Assembly: GCA_963814915.1 (NCBI GenBank)
Contig: CAWFEI010000008.1
Span: 22,495-86,494 of the forward strand
Reading direction: 5' to 3'
Source of the DNA: VRUE01 sp963814915
Lineage (GTDB): Bacteria > Actinomycetota > Thermoleophilia > Solirubrobacterales > 70-9
DNA length: 64,000 nt
The notes beneath the pieces are model-generated. The model did not search any database and was not told the DNA's origin. It worked only from the letters and a program-made list of their open reading frames with translations. Position 1 is the first letter of the stretch; each line of letters opens with the position of its first letter. This document shows, one piece after another, positions 34,255 through 42,268 of this stretch. The position numbers and the translations under genes were made by a program.

Positions 34255-35013
34255 CTACTCATCCTCGTGCCACGGGGTGAGGATGCGCGGGCCGTCGGCC
34301 GTGACCGCGATCGTGAACTCGAAGTGGGCGGCCAGCGAGCCGTCCTGGGAATAGACGGCCCAGCCGTCGTCGCCCATGCGCACCAGCGGGCCGCCGGCGT
34401 TGACCATCGGCTCGATCGCCAGCACCGTCCCCTCCTCCAGCTTCGGCCCCTTGCCGGGCTCGCCGAAGTTGGGGACCTGCGGGTCCTCGTGCATGTCGCG
34501 GCCGATCCCGTGGCCGACCAAGGTGCGGATGATCGAGAGCCCCTCGATCTCGACCGACTTCTGGATCGCCGCCGAGACGTCGCCGAGGTGGTTGCCGGGC
34601 TGCATCTTCTCCGCGCCGGCGAAGAGCGACGCCTTGGTCACGTCGAGTAGCTTGCGCGCCTCCGGCGAGATCGAGCCGATCGGCAGCGTCACCGCCGCGT
34701 CGGATACCCAACCGTCCTTGACGACGCCGACGTCGATCGAGAGCACGTCGCCGCGCTTCAGCTCGTAGGGGCTGGGAATGCCATGTACGACCATCGAGTT
34801 GGGCGAGGCGCAGATCGAGCCCGGGAAGCCCCTGTAGCCCTTGAAGGCAGGCTCGGCGCCCTGCGAGCGAATGAACTTCTCCGCCGCGGCATCGAGCTCC
34901 TTGGTCGTCGCGCCCGGCCTCGCCTTGGAGGCGAGCATGCGCAGGCAGCGGACGAGGATCTGCCCGGAGGCAGCCATCTTCTCGACCTGCTCCGGGCTCT
35001 TCTTGATGATCAT
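34255..35013 (-). CDS. map: Methionine aminopeptidase, type I
   Basis: 252 residues from ATG 35013 (GTG 35022 possible). Metal ligands are in LSIDVGVVKDGWVSDAAVTL (Asp/Asp), GHGIGRDMHEDPQV (His) and VLAIEPMV (Glu); the PN segment FGEPGKGP also fits. It removes the initiator methionine from new proteins. Its place after adk within the spc operon is standard. TAGCGT ends seven bases before the ATG. Confidence 0.96.
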   Translation of the reverse strand: MIIKKSPEQVEKMAASGQILVRCLRMLASKARPGATTKELDAAAEKFIRSQGAEPAFKGYRGFPGSICASPNSMVVHGIPSPYELKRGDVLSIDVGVVKDGWVSDAAVTLPIGSISPEARKLLDVTKASLFAGAEKMQPGNHLGDVSAAIQKSVEIEGLSIIRTLVGHGIGRDMHEDPQVPNFGEPGKGPKLEEGTVLAIEPMVNAGGPLVRMGDDGWAVYSQDGSLAAHFEFTIAVTADGPRILTPWHEDE

Positions 35014-35020
35014 CCGATAC

Positions 35021-35026
35021 ACGCTA
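35021..35026 (-). promoter_or_regulatory. Candidate -10 element, map (leaderless)
   Basis: TAGCGT on the minus strand ends seven bases before ATG 35013, supporting that start. It lies just inside the 30-base gap after adk. Confidence 0.4.
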
Positions 35027-35043
35027 GCCGCCGGCCGGCCGGG

Positions 35044-35724
35044 CTAGATCGCCTCGTCGGCTTCCAATTTCAGCGTGGCGAGGGTGCGGCGCAGCTCCTC
35101 GCCTACCGGCTCGGGGGCGGCGCTCCCGTCGATCCGCCGCAGCAGGCTCTGGTCGTCGTAGAACTTGATCAGCGGCTCGGTCTTTTCGTGGTAGGTCTCG
35201 AGCCGGTGGGCGATCACCTCGGGCTTGTCGTCGTCGCGGACGATCAGTTCGCTGCCGTCGAGGTCGCAGACGCCCTCCTTCTCAGGCGGGTTGAAATCGA
35301 CGTGAAAGACGTGGCCGTTCTCGGCGCAGGTGCGGCGGCCGCCGAGGCGACGCGAGACCTCGGTGTCCTCGACGTCGATCAGCAGCACCGCCGTGAGGCC
35401 GCGGCCCAGCTCGTCGAGCTTCGCCGCCAGCGCCTCGGCCTGCGGCACGGTGCGGGGGAAGCCGTCGAGGATGAAGCCGTCGGCGGCCTCGGCGGAGTCG
35501 ATCCGCTCGGCGATCGCGTCGACGATGACCGCGTCGGGCACAAGGTCGCCCCGGTCCATGTACTCCTTCGCCGTTTTGCCCAGCTCCGTCTCATCGCGAA
35601 CCGCAGCCCTGAGAATGTCCCCCGTCGCCCAATAGGGCAACTGGAGGTCTTCCTGAAGTCTCTCGCCCTGCGTGCCCTTTCCCGATCCGGGGGGTCCGAG
35701 GAGTACGAGATTAAGTTCAGTCAT
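35044..35724 (-). CDS. adk: Adenylate kinase
   Basis: 226 residues, a long-lid enzyme. The P-loop is LVLLGPPGSGKGTQGERL at the N-terminus, and DGFPRTVPQAEAL is the AMP-binding motif. The LID (GGRRTCAENGHVFHVDFNPP) starts with one Cys and later has EGVCDLDG, so it is not a clean Cys4 zinc lid. The enzyme converts ATP plus AMP to two ADP. The ATG has no evident Shine-Dalgarno and lies in an A+T-rich patch (35700-35760), unusual for this region. Confidence 0.95.
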   Translation of the reverse strand: MTELNLVLLGPPGSGKGTQGERLQEDLQLPYWATGDILRAAVRDETELGKTAKEYMDRGDLVPDAVIVDAIAERIDSAEAADGFILDGFPRTVPQAEALAAKLDELGRGLTAVLLIDVEDTEVSRRLGGRRTCAENGHVFHVDFNPPEKEGVCDLDGSELIVRDDDKPEVIAHRLETYHEKTEPLIKFYDDQSLLRRIDGSAAPEPVGEELRRTLATLKLEADEAI

Positions 35725-35760
35725 AGAAAATTTGAAATGAGATTGAGGGCGCGAAAATCA

Positions 35761-35862
35761 AGTAGGTCGGAGGATGCAGGGAGGGTGACGAGGGGAGCGC
35801 ACTTCCGTGCGTGACCCGAGGAAGCCGACCGAAGACCCCGAGATACGCAGATTTGCAGCGTC
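35761..35862 (+). repeat. Dispersed hairpin repeat, copy A
   Basis: In the adk-secY gap, oriented on the plus strand, antisense to both genes. It shares AGGTCGG, GGATGCAGGGAGG, AGCGCACTTCCGTGCGTGA, GACCGA and TTTGCAGCG, in order, with copies at 38485-38586 and 51629-51730. The hairpin CGCAC (35798-35802) with GTGCG (35807-35811) encloses TTCC. The 144-bp gap 35725-35868 holds no gene. Confidence 0.75.
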
Positions 35863-35868
35863 CTCAAC

Positions 35869-37143
35869 TTATTTCAAGAACCCCTCGTAGTTCCTCATCA
35901 TCAACTGGGCCTCCAGTTGCTTGACCGTATCCAAGGCCACGCCGATGACGATCAGGATCGAGGTGCCGCCGAAGAAGAAGTTGGCCGAGGTCTGGCTGAT
36001 CAGGATCGTCGGCAGCGCCGCCACCGCGCCGAGGTAGAGGGCGCCGGGGAAGGTCAGGCGGGAAAGGATGCGGTCAAGGTACTCGGCGGTCGGGCGCCCG
36101 GGACGCACGCCGGGGATGAATCCGCCGTATTTCTTCAGGTTGTCCGCCTGGTCGACCGGGTTGAAGGTGACCGCGGTGTAGAAGTAGGTGAAGATGATGA
36201 TGAAGAAGACCTCGCCGACCACGTAGGCCCAGCCGTTGGGGCTGAAGAAGGCCGCGAAGTCGAGCGCGGCGGGGGTGTTGAGCAGCTGGCCGATCGTCGG
36301 CGGGAAGGCCATGATCGAGGCCGCGAAGATGACCGGGATGACGCCGGCCATGTTGACGCGCAGGGGTAGGTAGGTCGAGCCACCAGAGGTCATTTTGCGC
36401 CCGACCATCCGTTTCGCGTACTGGACGGGGATCCGCCGCTGGCCCTCCTGGACGAAGACGATCGCGACGATCACGGCAAGCGCGACGAAGGGCATCATCA
36501 CGACGAAGACCTGGTCGGGGTTGGTCCACCAGGCCTGGATGCCGCCCGGCAGGCCGGAGACGATCGAGGCGAAGATCATCAGCGAGATGCCGTTGCCGAT
36601 GCCGCGCTGGGTGATCAGCTCGCCGAGCCACATCAGCAGCGTGCAGCCGGCGGTCAGACAGATCACGATCAGCAGGATTTTCGGCCCGGCAAGTTCCCCG
36701 AGCGCGTTGTTGCCGCCGGCCGAAGCGCCGAAGGAGCGGAAGAGGAAGACGAAGCCGAAGGACTGCCCGAAGGCGAGGCCGACGGTCAGGTAGCGCGTGT
36801 ACTGGGTGATCTTCTGCTGCCCGACCTCACCCTCTTTCTGCAGTTTCTCGAGCGAGGGCACGACCACCGTCAACAGCTGCAGGATGATCGAGGCGGTGAT
36901 GTAGGGCATGATCCCCAGCGCGAAGAGCGAGAACCGTTCGAGCGCTCCACCGGAGAAGAGGCTGAGGAAGCCGAGCACGTTGCTTCCGGAGAAGTTCGAG
37001 GAGAGTTCCTTGACGGCGGCCGCGTCGACGCCGGGTGCCGGAATGTAGGCACCGAGCCGGTAGAGCAGCAGCATCGCCGCGGTGAAGGCGAGCTTCTTGC
37101 GGATATCCGCGACGCTGAAAGCGTTCGCAATAGTCCTGAGCAT
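35869..37143 (-). CDS. secY: Preprotein translocase subunit SecY
   Basis: 424 residues with ten predicted membrane helices. MLRTIANAFSVADIRKKLAF and RLGAYIPAPGVDAAAVKEL open the protein. Conserved loops include GIGNGISLMIFASIVSGLPG and the GGFIPGVRPGRPTAEYL segment. It forms the protein-conducting channel with SecE and SecG. It follows rplO with overlapping stop and start bases, the usual spc-operon position. Confidence 0.97.
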   Translation of the reverse strand: MLRTIANAFSVADIRKKLAFTAAMLLLYRLGAYIPAPGVDAAAVKELSSNFSGSNVLGFLSLFSGGALERFSLFALGIMPYITASIILQLLTVVVPSLEKLQKEGEVGQQKITQYTRYLTVGLAFGQSFGFVFLFRSFGASAGGNNALGELAGPKILLIVICLTAGCTLLMWLGELITQRGIGNGISLMIFASIVSGLPGGIQAWWTNPDQVFVVMMPFVALAVIVAIVFVQEGQRRIPVQYAKRMVGRKMTSGGSTYLPLRVNMAGVIPVIFAASIMAFPPTIGQLLNTPAALDFAAFFSPNGWAYVVGEVFFIIIFTYFYTAVTFNPVDQADNLKKYGGFIPGVRPGRPTAEYLDRILSRLTFPGALYLGAVAALPTILISQTSANFFFGGTSILIVIGVALDTVKQLEAQLMMRNYEGFLK

Positions 37144-37646
37144 TACGGCTCCAGGGTGTGACAGGAACCGCCGGCCGCCTCGATCTTCTCCTTGGCGGCC
37201 GCGCTGAAGGAATGCGCGTGGACATCGAGCTTCTTGGAGATCTCCCCGCGGGCGAGAACCTTGACCGGATCGGAGCGCTTGGCGAGGCCCTTCTCCTTGA
37301 GCGTCGCGAGGTTCACCTCGGCGCCCGCGTCGAAGCGCTCCTCAAGGTCGCCGATGTTGACCGGCTGGGTCGAGGTGCGGAAGTTCTCGAACGGCATCGA
37401 CTGCTTTTTGTGCGGGCCGCGCAGCTTTCGCATCCGCATGTGGATCGGGTTCTGGCCGCCCTCGTAGCCGACCTTGCGCTTCGAGCCCGAGCGCGAGCCG
37501 TAGCCTTTGTGGCCGCGGCCGGAGGTCTTCCCCAGTCCGCTGCCCTCGCCGCGGCCGAGCCGCTTGCGCGGCCGTTTGGAGCCCGGCTTGGGCGAGAGGT
37601 TGTGCAGCCCGATCTCCTCGGAGCGCGGGGTCTCTTTCTCAGCCAC
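37143..37646 (-). CDS. rplO: 50S ribosomal protein L15
   Basis: 167 residues from GTG 37646; an upstream frame to 37673 lies within rpmD. LHNLSPKPGSKRPRKRLGRG and GEGSGLGKTSGRGHKGYGSR are diagnostic of uL15, with KVGYEGGQNPIHMRMRKLRG following. The GTG lies inside the rpmD stop (GTGGCTGA), so translation is coupled. It assembles late in the 50S centre. Confidence 0.96.
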   Translation of the reverse strand: MAEKETPRSEEIGLHNLSPKPGSKRPRKRLGRGEGSGLGKTSGRGHKGYGSRSGSKRKVGYEGGQNPIHMRMRKLRGPHKKQSMPFENFRTSTQPVNIGDLEERFDAGAEVNLATLKEKGLAKRSDPVKVLARGEISKKLDVHAHSFSAAAKEKIEAAGGSCHTLEP

Positions 37647-37818
37647 CGTCGACCTCCACCAGGTGCGAGACAACCTTCAGCTGGCCCTGCAGCTGCGGCG
37701 AGTCCTTGCGCTCCACAGCCTTCCCGATCGCCCCCAGCCCAAGCGCGGCAAGGGTGGCTTTCTGGCTCGGGTTGGTCCCGTTGGAAGACTTGACCTGCTG
37801 AACCTTCACCGCGCTCAC
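37639..37818 (-). CDS. rpmD: 50S ribosomal protein L30
   Basis: 59 residues from GTG 37818. It reads VKVQQVKSSNGTNPSQKATL then AALGLGAIGKAVERKDSPQL, the bacterial uL30 core with the LGLG motif. The GTGA start shares four bases with the rpsE stop, and its end overlaps rplO by eight bases. Confidence 0.93.
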   Translation of the reverse strand: MSAVKVQQVKSSNGTNPSQKATLAALGLGAIGKAVERKDSPQLQGQLKVVSHLVEVDGG

Positions 37819-38480
37819 GAAGCCTCACCCCCAGCTTTAGCCTCCTCAGCCGGTGCCTCGGCAGCTTTCTCCTCGGCCGCTACACCCTTGGGTGGCGCGG
37901 CGGGAACCGCGGCTGAGGCATCCGCACTCGCGGCTGAGGCCCCGTTGGACTTCTGCACTCCAAGGACCTGGGCGACCGTCAGCCCGCGCAGCTCCGCAAC
38001 CTCCTCGGGCCGGCGAAGCCGAACCAGACCGTCCATCGTCGCCTTGACGAGGTTGATCGGGTTCTGCGTGCCGATGCTCTTGGTCAGGACGTCGCGCACA
38101 CCACCGAGCTCGAGCACGGCGCGCACACCGCCGCCGGCGATCACGCCGGTACCGGGGCTGGCCGGGCGCAGGACGACGTGGCCGGCGCCGTAGCGGCCGA
38201 TGATCTTGTGGGTCAGCGTCTGCCCGTATTTGGGCACGCGGATGAGGCTCTTGCGGGCGTTCTCGACCGCCTTCTGGATCGCCAGCGGAACCTCACGGGC
38301 CTTGCCATAGCCGATCCCGACCACGCCCTCTTCGTCGCCGACGGCGACGAGCGCCGTGAACGAGAACCGGCGGCCGCCCTTGACGACCTTGGCAACGCGG
38401 TTGATCTCGATAACGCGCTCCTGGAGATCGAGCCCCCTCGGGCTCACGGTCTCCACATTGGTCATGTCCATGCCCTTCAT
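37815..38480 (-). CDS. rpsE: 30S ribosomal protein S5, Ala/Glu C-terminal tail
   Basis: 221 residues from ATG 38480 (ATG 38465 is an alternative). The dsRBD-like N domain is RVAKVVKGGRRFSFTALVAV with GDEEGVVGIGYGKAREVPLA, and the C domain has the GTGVIAGGGVRAVLELGGV motif. About 50 extra residues (SNGASAASADASAAVPAAPP, then Ala/Glu-rich) extend past the usual end. It lies at the 30S decoding side. The gene is separated from rplR by 127 bases that hold repeat copy B. Confidence 0.96.
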   Translation of the reverse strand: MKGMDMTNVETVSPRGLDLQERVIEINRVAKVVKGGRRFSFTALVAVGDEEGVVGIGYGKAREVPLAIQKAVENARKSLIRVPKYGQTLTHKIIGRYGAGHVVLRPASPGTGVIAGGGVRAVLELGGVRDVLTKSIGTQNPINLVKATMDGLVRLRRPEEVAELRGLTVAQVLGVQKSNGASAASADASAAVPAAPPKGVAAEEKAAEAPAEEAKAGGEAS

Positions 38481-38484
38481 CGAT

Positions 38485-38586
38485 GACCCCTGCAAACCGG
38501 CGCATCTCGGCGTCCTCGGTCAGTCGTCTTGTTCACGCACAGAAGTGCGCTCACTGCGCCGACCTCCCTGCGTCCACCGACCTGCT
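38485..38586 (-). repeat. Dispersed hairpin repeat, copy B
   Basis: Between rplR and rpsE, in the same direction as the genes, ending five bases before the rpsE ATG at 38480. It reads AGCAGGTCGG, then GGACGCAGGGAGG, TGAGCGCACTTCTGTGCGTG, GACCGAGGACGCCGAGATG and TTTGCAGGGGTC. The hairpin CGCAC-TTCT-GTGCG is preserved relative to the other copies. In the spc operon this gap is normally only a few bases. Confidence 0.75.
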
Positions 38587-38607
38587 TGGTTTTCGGGGTC
38601 ATACCCA

Positions 38608-38961
38608 TTAGAAAACCAGACCTCCCTCTCTCGCGCCTTCCGCCAGTGCTTTTACACGGCCGTGGAACTTGTAGCCGCCGCGGTCGAACACGCAGGTCGC
38701 GATTCCGGCAGATTTGGCGCGCTCGGCGAGCAGCTCGCCGGCCCGCTTGGCCTGGGCGCTCGCGGTCAGCTTGCGCAGCTCAGGCTCGGTCCAGTTGACG
38801 GCGGCCAGGGTACGCCCGGTCGAGTCGTCGACGAGCTGGGCGAAGACGCCGCGGTTGGAGCGGTAGACGGAGAGGCGCGGGCGCCCGGCGCTGCCGACGA
38901 TGCGGGCGCGAACCCGGCGGCGGCGGCGCAGGCGCTGCTGGCGCTTGGTCATGACGGTCAT
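38608..38961 (-). CDS. rplR: 50S ribosomal protein L18
   Basis: 117 residues, standard length. The basic N-terminus RQQRLRRRRRVRARIVGSAG, then RPRLSVYRSNRGVFAQLVDD and the end DRGGYKFHGRVKALAEGARE identify uL18, a 5S rRNA binder. The ATG shares one base pair pattern (TGATG) with the rplF stop. Confidence 0.97.
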   Translation of the reverse strand: MTVMTKRQQRLRRRRRVRARIVGSAGRPRLSVYRSNRGVFAQLVDDSTGRTLAAVNWTEPELRKLTASAQAKRAGELLAERAKSAGIATCVFDRGGYKFHGRVKALAEGAREGGLVF

Positions 38962-39491
38962 GCGCGCTTACCCACCTTCCGCGTGACCTGCTCATCGCGG
39001 TAGCGGATTCCCTTGCCCTTGTAGGGCTCGGGCGGGCGACGCTTGCGGATGTCGGCGGCGACCTGGCCGACCAGCTGCTTGTCGATCCCGCGCACGATCA
39101 CCTCGGTCGGCTGCGGGACCTCGAACTCGATCCCCTCCGGCGGCTCGACCGAGACCGGGTGCGAGTAGCCGAGCGCCATCTCCAGGCTCTTGCCCTTGAG
39201 CTGCGCGCGGTAGCCGACGCCCTGGATCTCCAGCCGCTTCTCGAAGCCATCGACGACGCCCTCGACCATGTTCGCGATCAGGCTCCGGGTCAGCCCGTGC
39301 AGGGCGCGGTGCTCGCCGCGGTCGGTGGGGCGCGCCACGGTAACCGCGCCGTCGCTCTGCTCGACCTTCATCTCGGCGACCAGCGCTTGCGCCAGCTCTC
39401 CCTTCGGGCCCTTGACGGCGACCCGGCCAGGGGCCAGCTCGACCGTGACGGACTCGGGGACTGCGATCGGTTTTCTGCCGATGCGACTCAT
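38958..39491 (-). CDS. rplF: 50S ribosomal protein L6
   Basis: 177 residues. MSRIGRKPIAVPESVTVELA opens uL6, with VKGPKGELAQAL early and KRRPPEPYKGKGIRYRDEQV at the end. The two tandem uL6 folds are complete. It sits near the sarcin-ricin loop. Downstream rplR overlaps by four bases. Confidence 0.97.
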   Translation of the reverse strand: MSRIGRKPIAVPESVTVELAPGRVAVKGPKGELAQALVAEMKVEQSDGAVTVARPTDRGEHRALHGLTRSLIANMVEGVVDGFEKRLEIQGVGYRAQLKGKSLEMALGYSHPVSVEPPEGIEFEVPQPTEVIVRGIDKQLVGQVAADIRKRRPPEPYKGKGIRYRDEQVTRKVGKRA

Positions 39492-39495
39492 GCGC

Positions 39496-39891
39496 TCACC
39501 ATACGTAGGCGACGACCTCGCCGCCGACGCCTCTCTGCTTGGCCTCGTGGCCGGTCATCACGCCGACCGAAGTGCTGATGATCGCGGTTCCGGTGCCGCC
39601 GTCGACGCGCGGAACTTCCTTGTGGTCGACGTAGCGGCGGCGCCCCGGTCGCGAGATCCGCTCCAAGCCGAGGATCACCGGCCGGCGGTCCTCGGTGTAC
39701 TTGAGGCGGATCTCGATCGCCTCGCCGACAGTGGCCGGCTTGCGCGAGAAGTCCTTGATATAGCCCTGCTCCTTGAGGATGCGCGTCATCTCCTCCTTCA
39801 GGCCGGAGGCGGGAATCAGCACGTCGTCGTGGCCGGAGCCGAGCGCGTTGCGGATCCGGGTCAGGTAATCGGATATCGGGTCGTTCTGCAT
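39496..39891 (-). CDS. rpsH: 30S ribosomal protein S8
   Basis: 131 residues. The start MQNDPISDYLTRIRNALGSG and the C-terminal region GTGTAIISTSVGVMTGHEAK (then GVGGEVVAYVW) are diagnostic of uS8. It binds the central domain of 16S rRNA and, in other bacteria, autoregulates the spc operon. Confidence 0.97.
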   Translation of the reverse strand: MQNDPISDYLTRIRNALGSGHDDVLIPASGLKEEMTRILKEQGYIKDFSRKPATVGEAIEIRLKYTEDRRPVILGLERISRPGRRRYVDHKEVPRVDGGTGTAIISTSVGVMTGHEAKQRGVGGEVVAYVW

Positions 39892-39913
39892 CTTCTTCTC
39901 GTCCTGGCTCTGT

Positions 39914-40099
39914 CTACCAGCTCGACTTGGTCATTCCGGGCACGTAGCCCTCGTGCGCGGCCTCGCGCAGGCAGATCCGGCAGAGGCCGAACTTGCGGTA
40001 GTAGCCGCGCGGGCGCCCACAGCGCCTGCAGCGGTTGTACTCGCGCGACTTGAACTTGGCCTTGCGGCCCTGCTTCACCTTCATCGAAGTCTTAGCCAT
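39914..40099 (-). CDS. rpsN: 30S ribosomal protein S14, type Z
   Basis: 61 residues from ATG 40099; the longer frame to 40240 lies inside rplE. The zinc-binding form is shown by CRRCGRPRGYYRKFGLCRIC (both CxxC knuckles). The Lys-rich N-terminus (MAKTSMKVKQGRKAKFKSRE) and the ending LREAAHEGYVPGMTKSSW are standard. It is important for 30S head assembly. Confidence 0.97.
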   Translation of the reverse strand: MAKTSMKVKQGRKAKFKSREYNRCRRCGRPRGYYRKFGLCRICLREAAHEGYVPGMTKSSW

Positions 40100-40100
40100 C

Positions 40101-40949
40101 TCAGCTCTCCTCCCCGGAGTTCTCGGAGTCGTCCTCTGTTTCGGCGTCTCCCGCGGGTGGCGCGGATTCGGAGGTTTCCGACCGGGTGAGGTCGGATTCC
40201 TCCGCAGTCGCGTCGGGACCCGCGGCCGGCGGCTTCTCATAGGCCTCCGGGTTCTCCTCTTTCAACTGCTCCAGCGCGGCCTGCTCGGCCTCGGCCCGCT
40301 GACGGGCTTCCTCCTTGCGCTGCTCCTCTTCGGCCTCGGCTTCCGCTTCGCCTGCCGCGCCGGGTCGCCCCTCTTTGGAGAACGGCATGCCCAACCCGAG
40401 CAACAGCTCGAAAGCCTCGATATCGGTCGGCGCGGAGGTCGCGATCGTCACGTCGAGGCCGCGAACCTCGTCGATCGAGTCGTAATCGATTTCCGGGAAG
40501 ATCAGCTGCTCCTTGACGCCCATCGAGTAGTTGCCGCGGCCGTCGAACGAGCGGGGATTGAGCCCGCGGAAGTCGCGGATGCGCGGCACGGCGATCGAGG
40601 TCAGGCGGTCGAGGAACTCCCACATCCGCGCTCGGCGCAGGGTGACCGAGAGGCCCACCGGCATTCCCTCGCGGACCTTGAAGGAGGCGATCGATTTGCG
40701 CGCTCGGCGCAGGTTGGGCTGCTGGCCGGCGATCGTCGCCAGCTGCTCCTGTGCGGCCTCGAGCATCTTGGCGTTCTGCTTGGCCTCGCCGAGGCCCATG
40801 TTGAGCACGATCTTCTGCAGGCGCGGGACCTGCATCGCAGACGTGTAGCCGAATTTCTTGGTCAGCGCGGTAACGAGCTCCTGCTCGTAGCGCTCGCGCA
40901 GGCGCGGCGGCGGCACGGCCTGGGACTGGGGCGTGGTCGCGGCCTCCAT
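40101..40949 (-). CDS. rplE: 50S ribosomal protein L5 with long acidic C-terminal tail
   Basis: 282 residues; about 180 form the normal uL5 core. LRERYEQELVTALTKKFGYT, VPRLQKIVLNMGLGEAKQN, MWEFLDRLTSIAVPRIRDFR and YSMGVKEQLIFPEIDYD are all in place. The remaining roughly 95 residues are an acidic, Glu/Ala-rich tail starting near GRPGAAGEAEAEAEEEQRKE and ending DSENSGEES. uL5 binds 5S rRNA and the P-site tRNA elbow. Such a tail is atypical. The frame is intact and stops one base before rpsN. Confidence 0.95.
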   Translation of the reverse strand: MEAATTPQSQAVPPPRLRERYEQELVTALTKKFGYTSAMQVPRLQKIVLNMGLGEAKQNAKMLEAAQEQLATIAGQQPNLRRARKSIASFKVREGMPVGLSVTLRRARMWEFLDRLTSIAVPRIRDFRGLNPRSFDGRGNYSMGVKEQLIFPEIDYDSIDEVRGLDVTIATSAPTDIEAFELLLGLGMPFSKEGRPGAAGEAEAEAEEEQRKEEARQRAEAEQAALEQLKEENPEAYEKPPAAGPDATAEESDLTRSETSESAPPAGDAETEDDSENSGEES

Positions 40950-41290
40950 CAGAGCGACACCCCGCTTCGCTTCGCGAACCGCTCGCGCTTGCCGCCTTTG
41001 TCTCGGCGCACGCCGACCCGGGTCGGCTTGTTGTCTTTGGGATCGAGCAGCATCACGTTGGAGACGTGAATCGGGCCCTCCTTGTCGACGATTCCGCCGA
41101 GCTGCTGGCTGGCTTTCTGCACGTCCTGCACGGGCCGCGCTTTTTCGTGGCGCTTGACCATGTTGATGCCCTCGACGTAGACGAAGCTGCGTTTCGGGTC
41201 GGTCCGCGTCACGCGGCCGGTCTTGCCGGAGTCCTTGCCGCCGATCACCTTGACCATGTCGTCGGTCCTGATCCGCATCGACTTGCCCAT
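40949..41290 (-). CDS. rplX: 50S ribosomal protein L24
   Basis: 113 residues. The KOW motif is visible in KVIGGKDSGKTGRVTRTDPK, and HVSNVMLLDPKDNKPTRVGV is the conserved C-terminal half. It initiates 50S assembly. The overlap with rplE (stop and ATG share one base) is typical of the operon. Confidence 0.97.
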   Translation of the reverse strand: MGKSMRIRTDDMVKVIGGKDSGKTGRVTRTDPKRSFVYVEGINMVKRHEKARPVQDVQKASQQLGGIVDKEGPIHVSNVMLLDPKDNKPTRVGVRRDKGGKRERFAKRSGVSL

Positions 41291-41292
41291 CG

Positions 41293-41664
41293 CTAGAGCA
41301 CCTCCGGCGCGAGCGAGACGATTTTCATGAAGTTGCGATCGCGCAGCTCGCGGGCAACCGGCCCGAAGATGCGGGTGCCACGCGGGTTGTTGCTGGCGGG
41401 ATCGATCAGCACGGCGGCGTTTTCGTCGAAGGAGATGTAGGTGCCGTCATTGCGGCCGAGCTGCTTCTTGGTCCGCACGACGACGGCCTGGACGACCTCG
41501 CCCTTGCGCACGCCGCCCTGCGGGCTGGCTTGTTTGACGGTCGCCGTGATCACGTCGCCGACCCCGGCGTAGCGGCGGTGCGAGCCGCCTTTGACCCGGA
41601 TACAGAGGATCTCCCGCGCGCCCGAGTTGTCGGCGACCTTGAGCCTGGACTCCTGCTGGATCAT
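41293..41664 (-). CDS. rplN: 50S ribosomal protein L14
   Basis: 123 residues from ATG 41664; the longer frame to 42216 is a shadow of rpsQ. MIQQESRLKVADNSGAREIL, GDVITATVKQASPQGGVRKG and RGTRIFGPVARELRDRNFMK are diagnostic of uL14. It lies at the subunit interface. Confidence 0.98.
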   Translation of the reverse strand: MIQQESRLKVADNSGAREILCIRVKGGSHRRYAGVGDVITATVKQASPQGGVRKGEVVQAVVVRTKKQLGRNDGTYISFDENAAVLIDPASNNPRGTRIFGPVARELRDRNFMKIVSLAPEVL

Positions 41665-41668
41665 CGCT

Positions 41669-42268
41669 CTACTTCGCCTTCTCCAGGACCTCGACCAGGC
41701 GCCAGCGCTTGGTCTTGGACAACGGTCGGGTCTCGACGACGCGGACGGTGTCGCCCTCGCCGGCCTCGTTGCGCTCGTCGTGCGCGTGCAGCGTGCGCGA
41801 GCGGCGGATGACCTTCTCGTAAGTCGGGTGACGGCGGACGATGTCGACGCGGACCGTGATCGACTTCTGCCCCTTGTCGGAGACGACGATCCCCTGCCGC
41901 ATCTTCGCGGCGTTGGCGTCGTTCTCGGCGACTGGAGTGCCGGTGCCGGGCGTCTTCTTGGCTTTTGCGGTGGCCCGCTCTTTGCGCCGTTCCCCTCCGC
42001 GTCGCTTGCGCTCGGCCAACCGAGCAGCCTTACGCTCCTCCGGAGTCTGCTGCGGCTTCGCATCATGAGGCTGCCGCGAACGCTTGAGCCTTTGCCTCTC
42101 CTTCCAAGGAAGATCGTCCTCCGGATCAGGCTCAGACTCCTCTGACGCGGGTGGCGTCGTGGAGGGGGGGTCCGACGCGGAAGCGGCGTCGGGCCCCGCG
42201 GCCTGCGGCGCCTCATCCTGCGGCGTCTCCTCCACTGCGTCTTTTTTCGTCTCGTCCTCAGCCATCAT
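41669..42268 (-). CDS. rpsQ: 30S ribosomal protein S17 with about 115-residue N-terminal extension
   Basis: 199 residues, versus the usual 80-95. The uS17 core is C-terminal (MRQGIVVSDKGQKSITVRVD, HPTYEKVIRRSRTLHAHDER, DTVRVVETRPLSKTKRWRLV). The extension is first acidic and Pro/Ser-rich (about residues 1-55) and then basic (KERQRLKRSRQ, ERKAARLAERKRRGGERRKE). Its frame is open and the start ATG overlaps the rpmC stop, so the extension is probably real. An internal ATG (M122) would give a normal-size S17. Confidence 0.93.
   Translation of the reverse strand: MMAEDETKKDAVEETPQDEAPQAAGPDAASASDPPSTTPPASEESEPDPEDDLPWKERQRLKRSRQPHDAKPQQTPEERKAARLAERKRRGGERRKERATAKAKKTPGTGTPVAENDANAAKMRQGIVVSDKGQKSITVRVDIVRRHPTYEKVIRRSRTLHAHDERNEAGEGDTVRVVETRPLSKTKRWRLVEVLEKAK

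Noticed and set aside
41293..42216. A 307-residue minus frame with L14 at its end
   Set aside because: The first 180 residues are an antiphase shadow of rpsQ. L14 starts at ATG 41664.
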